Assembly (NCBI GenBank): GCA_023957015.1
Contig: JAMLHR010000029.1
Coordinates: 1 to 32,575, forward strand
DNA: 32,575 nt
Direction: 5' to 3'
From: Thermomicrobiales bacterium
Lineage (GTDB): Bacteria > Chloroflexota > Chloroflexia > Thermomicrobiales > UBA6265
Each line of letters starts with the position of its first letter. The first letter of the stretch is position 1. The notes under the pieces were generated by a model. The model did not search any database. It was not told where the DNA came from and worked only from the letters and a program-made list of their open reading frames with translations. A program made the position numbers and the translations under genes. Positions 30,962-32,575 of the stretch are shown here, one piece after another.

Positions 30962-32482
30962 ATGTCGAAGGAAAAATACGACGCGCTATACGCTCGCATG
31001 CAGACGCTGACCGATATCTACGGTATCGGTGGTGTGGCTCAGTGGGATATGCAGACGCATATGCCGCCACGAGGTGCTGCCGTGCGTGCGGAGCGACTGG
31101 CGACGTTGACGACGATCGGGCACGAGTGGCTCACGAGCAGCGAGACTGGCGATCTGATCGCTCGATCCGAGGATTATGTCCGCAATCAGGGTGAGGACAG
31201 TCTCGAGTATGCGATCTGGCGGGTGAGCAAACGCCACTACGACAAGGCGACCGTCATTCCCTCCGAGCTGGCCGCTGATCTTGACAGAGCGGCCTCGAAC
31301 GGGCATGTCGCCTGGGTGAGCGCTCGGAAGAACAACGACTATGAAGGCTTCAAGCCGTATTTGCAGAAGAATATCGATCTGCTGCATCAGGTAATTGATC
31401 TCAGTCGCGGGCTCTATCCCGAGGCGGAGGAGGATTACGATATTCTGTTGGACGACTATGAACAGGGAATGAAGACCAGCGATATCGCAGCCGTCTTCGA
31501 TCAGTTCAAGGTCGGTGCCAAGCCACTGGTTGAGAAGGTCGCTGCACATATGGGCGATGGCCGCGATGCCGCCACATTCGGGAACTTCCCAGCTGATCAA
31601 CAGGAGAAACTTGCGCGCGAGATCCTCGCCGCCGTTGGTTTCAACGACGATGAGTTCGACCTCACGAAAACGGCGCATCCGTTCGAGCACTCAATGTCGA
31701 TCCACGATATCCGGATCACCACCAAGTACGATGAGGGTTTCTTCAATCCGTGCTTCTTCGGTACCCTGCATGAGTTCGGTCACGGTATCTATGAGAACCA
31801 GATCGATGACACCTATGAGCGCACGGTACTTGCCCGCGGCGTCTCCATGGCTTGGCACGAGAGCCAGAGTCGTATGTGGGAGAATCTGGTCGGTCGCAGC
31901 CTGCCATTCTGGAAATGGGCGGCCCCGAAGGTCAAGGCCGTGTTCCCGGATCAGTTTGGTAGCATGGACGCCGAAGACATCTATCGCGCGGTAAACATGA
32001 TGGGTCCAAGCCTGATCCGCATTGAGGCCGATGAGCTGACCTACAACTATCACATCATCATCCGCTTCGAATTGGAGCGGGAGCTACTCGCCGGTACTGT
32101 TACCGTGGATGACCTGCCGGACGCCTGGAACGCCAAGTACAAGGACTATCTGGGTGTTGACGTGCCGGATTACAGCGACGGTGTGTTGCAGGATGTGCAC
32201 TGGAGCGGTGGTTCCATGGGTTACTTCCCAACCTACGCCCTCGGCAACATCCTCGGTGCGATGCTATGGCAGAAGATCAACACCGAACTGCCGAACCTGG
32301 CCTCGGAGTTCGAGGCTGGTGAGTTTGGTAGCCTGCGCAACTGGAGCCGCGAGAATATCCATCGCCATGGATCGTTCTACACGCCGAATGACCTTCTGCA
32401 GAAGGTGCTTGGCACGAGAACACTGGATGCTCAGCCGCAGATTGATTTCCTCACCGCCAAGGTGAACGAACTCTACGGCTAA
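30962..32482 (+). CDS. M32-family metallocarboxypeptidase (carboxypeptidase Taq type)
   Basis: A 506-residue zinc carboxypeptidase that removes C-terminal residues from peptides. The zinc motif is HEFGH (H270, E271, H274), with the third ligand E300 in VSMAWHESQSRMWEN. Other family motifs are GVAQWDMQTHMPPRGA near the N-terminus, HPFEHSMSIHDIRITTKY, ADELTYNYHIIIRFELER, and DVHWSGGSMGYFPTYALGN. Length fits the family (about 500). There is no signal peptide, so it is cytoplasmic. It has TAGGAG upstream and probably ends the pur operon transcript, though its role is peptide turnover and not purine synthesis. Confidence 0.94.
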   Translation: MSKEKYDALYARMQTLTDIYGIGGVAQWDMQTHMPPRGAAVRAERLATLTTIGHEWLTSSETGDLIARSEDYVRNQGEDSLEYAIWRVSKRHYDKATVIPSELAADLDRAASNGHVAWVSARKNNDYEGFKPYLQKNIDLLHQVIDLSRGLYPEAEEDYDILLDDYEQGMKTSDIAAVFDQFKVGAKPLVEKVAAHMGDGRDAATFGNFPADQQEKLAREILAAVGFNDDEFDLTKTAHPFEHSMSIHDIRITTKYDEGFFNPCFFGTLHEFGHGIYENQIDDTYERTVLARGVSMAWHESQSRMWENLVGRSLPFWKWAAPKVKAVFPDQFGSMDAEDIYRAVNMMGPSLIRIEADELTYNYHIIIRFELERELLAGTVTVDDLPDAWNAKYKDYLGVDVPDYSDGVLQDVHWSGGSMGYFPTYALGNILGAMLWQKINTELPNLASEFEAGEFGSLRNWSRENIHRHGSFYTPNDLLQKVLGTRTLDAQPQIDFLTAKVNELYG

Positions 32483-32495
32483 TCTGCTGATACAG

Positions 32496-32529
32496 GGATG
32501 GCCTGCGCTCGCGTGAGCGCAGGCCATCC
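32496..32529 (+). terminator. Strong terminator of the pur/M32 operon
   Basis: GGATGGCCTGCGCTC (32496-32510) pairs perfectly with GAGCGCAGGCCATCC (32515-32529) around GCGT, a 15-bp stem followed by TTAACTTT. It starts 13 bases after the stop codon. Confidence 0.85.
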
Positions 32530-32575
32530 TTAACTTTGGCAGTTTTCGTACAGGGGATTGTCAAGAAGTCACAGA

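Overview
The window reads as a chromosomal segment of a Chloroflexota bacterium, probably related to Thermomicrobia. This is inferred from gene content and style: Gram-positive-type LexA boxes (GAAC-N4-GTTC), LytR-CpsA-Psr (LCP) proteins with BY-kinases of the Wzz-fusion type, a glmS ribozyme, frequent GTG/TTG starts and possible leaderless genes. No rRNA or species marker is present, so the assignment is tentative. Coding density is high, and there is no insertion sequence, phage or CRISPR array.

Region 1 (1-9335) is a cell-envelope/exopolysaccharide locus. It holds two LCP glycopolymer transferases, one apparently Tat-exported and one membrane-anchored with a zinc ribbon. It also has two Wzz/BY-kinase genes (one intact, one with a scrambled and frameshifted 5' end) and a CpsB-type PHP phosphatase that would reverse BY-kinase phosphorylation. 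Inside the locus sits an unusual cassette: an HPr-kinase-like protein followed by two paralogues in which a PqqD-like domain, an internal twin-arginine signal and a short six-cysteine tail are fused. Two copies of a structured repeat with compensatory base changes flank the first LCP gene.

Region 2 (9336-13860) holds a tRNA-Thr/tRNA-Leu pair on the minus strand with its own promoter and terminator. It is followed on the plus strand by a TPR membrane protein, ruvB (with a LexA box, possibly leaderless), queA, an HD-domain hydrolase and a cyclophilin, closed by a terminator.

Region 3 (13864-17367) pairs a minus-strand SOS operon with dnaN-recF and tRNA-Glu. The SOS operon encodes a putative single-strand annealing protein and a 65-residue helical protein. 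A LexA box lies exactly in the spacer of a good promoter, with a second box downstream. No dnaA is adjacent.

Region 4 (17607-22960) contains a FolD homologue that lacks the cyclohydrolase lysine and glutamine, an XRE regulator with a palindrome over its -10, and dnaE.

Region 5 (22989-27690) is a minus-strand operon, glmS-tatD-rdgB-Mur ligase, whose leader carries a clear glmS ribozyme. GlmS supplies glucosamine-6-phosphate for wall and capsule precursors, which links this region to region 1.

Region 6 (27770-32529) is a tightly overlapped purB-purC-purS-purQ operon followed by an M32 carboxypeptidase and a strong terminator. purL is not in the expected place.
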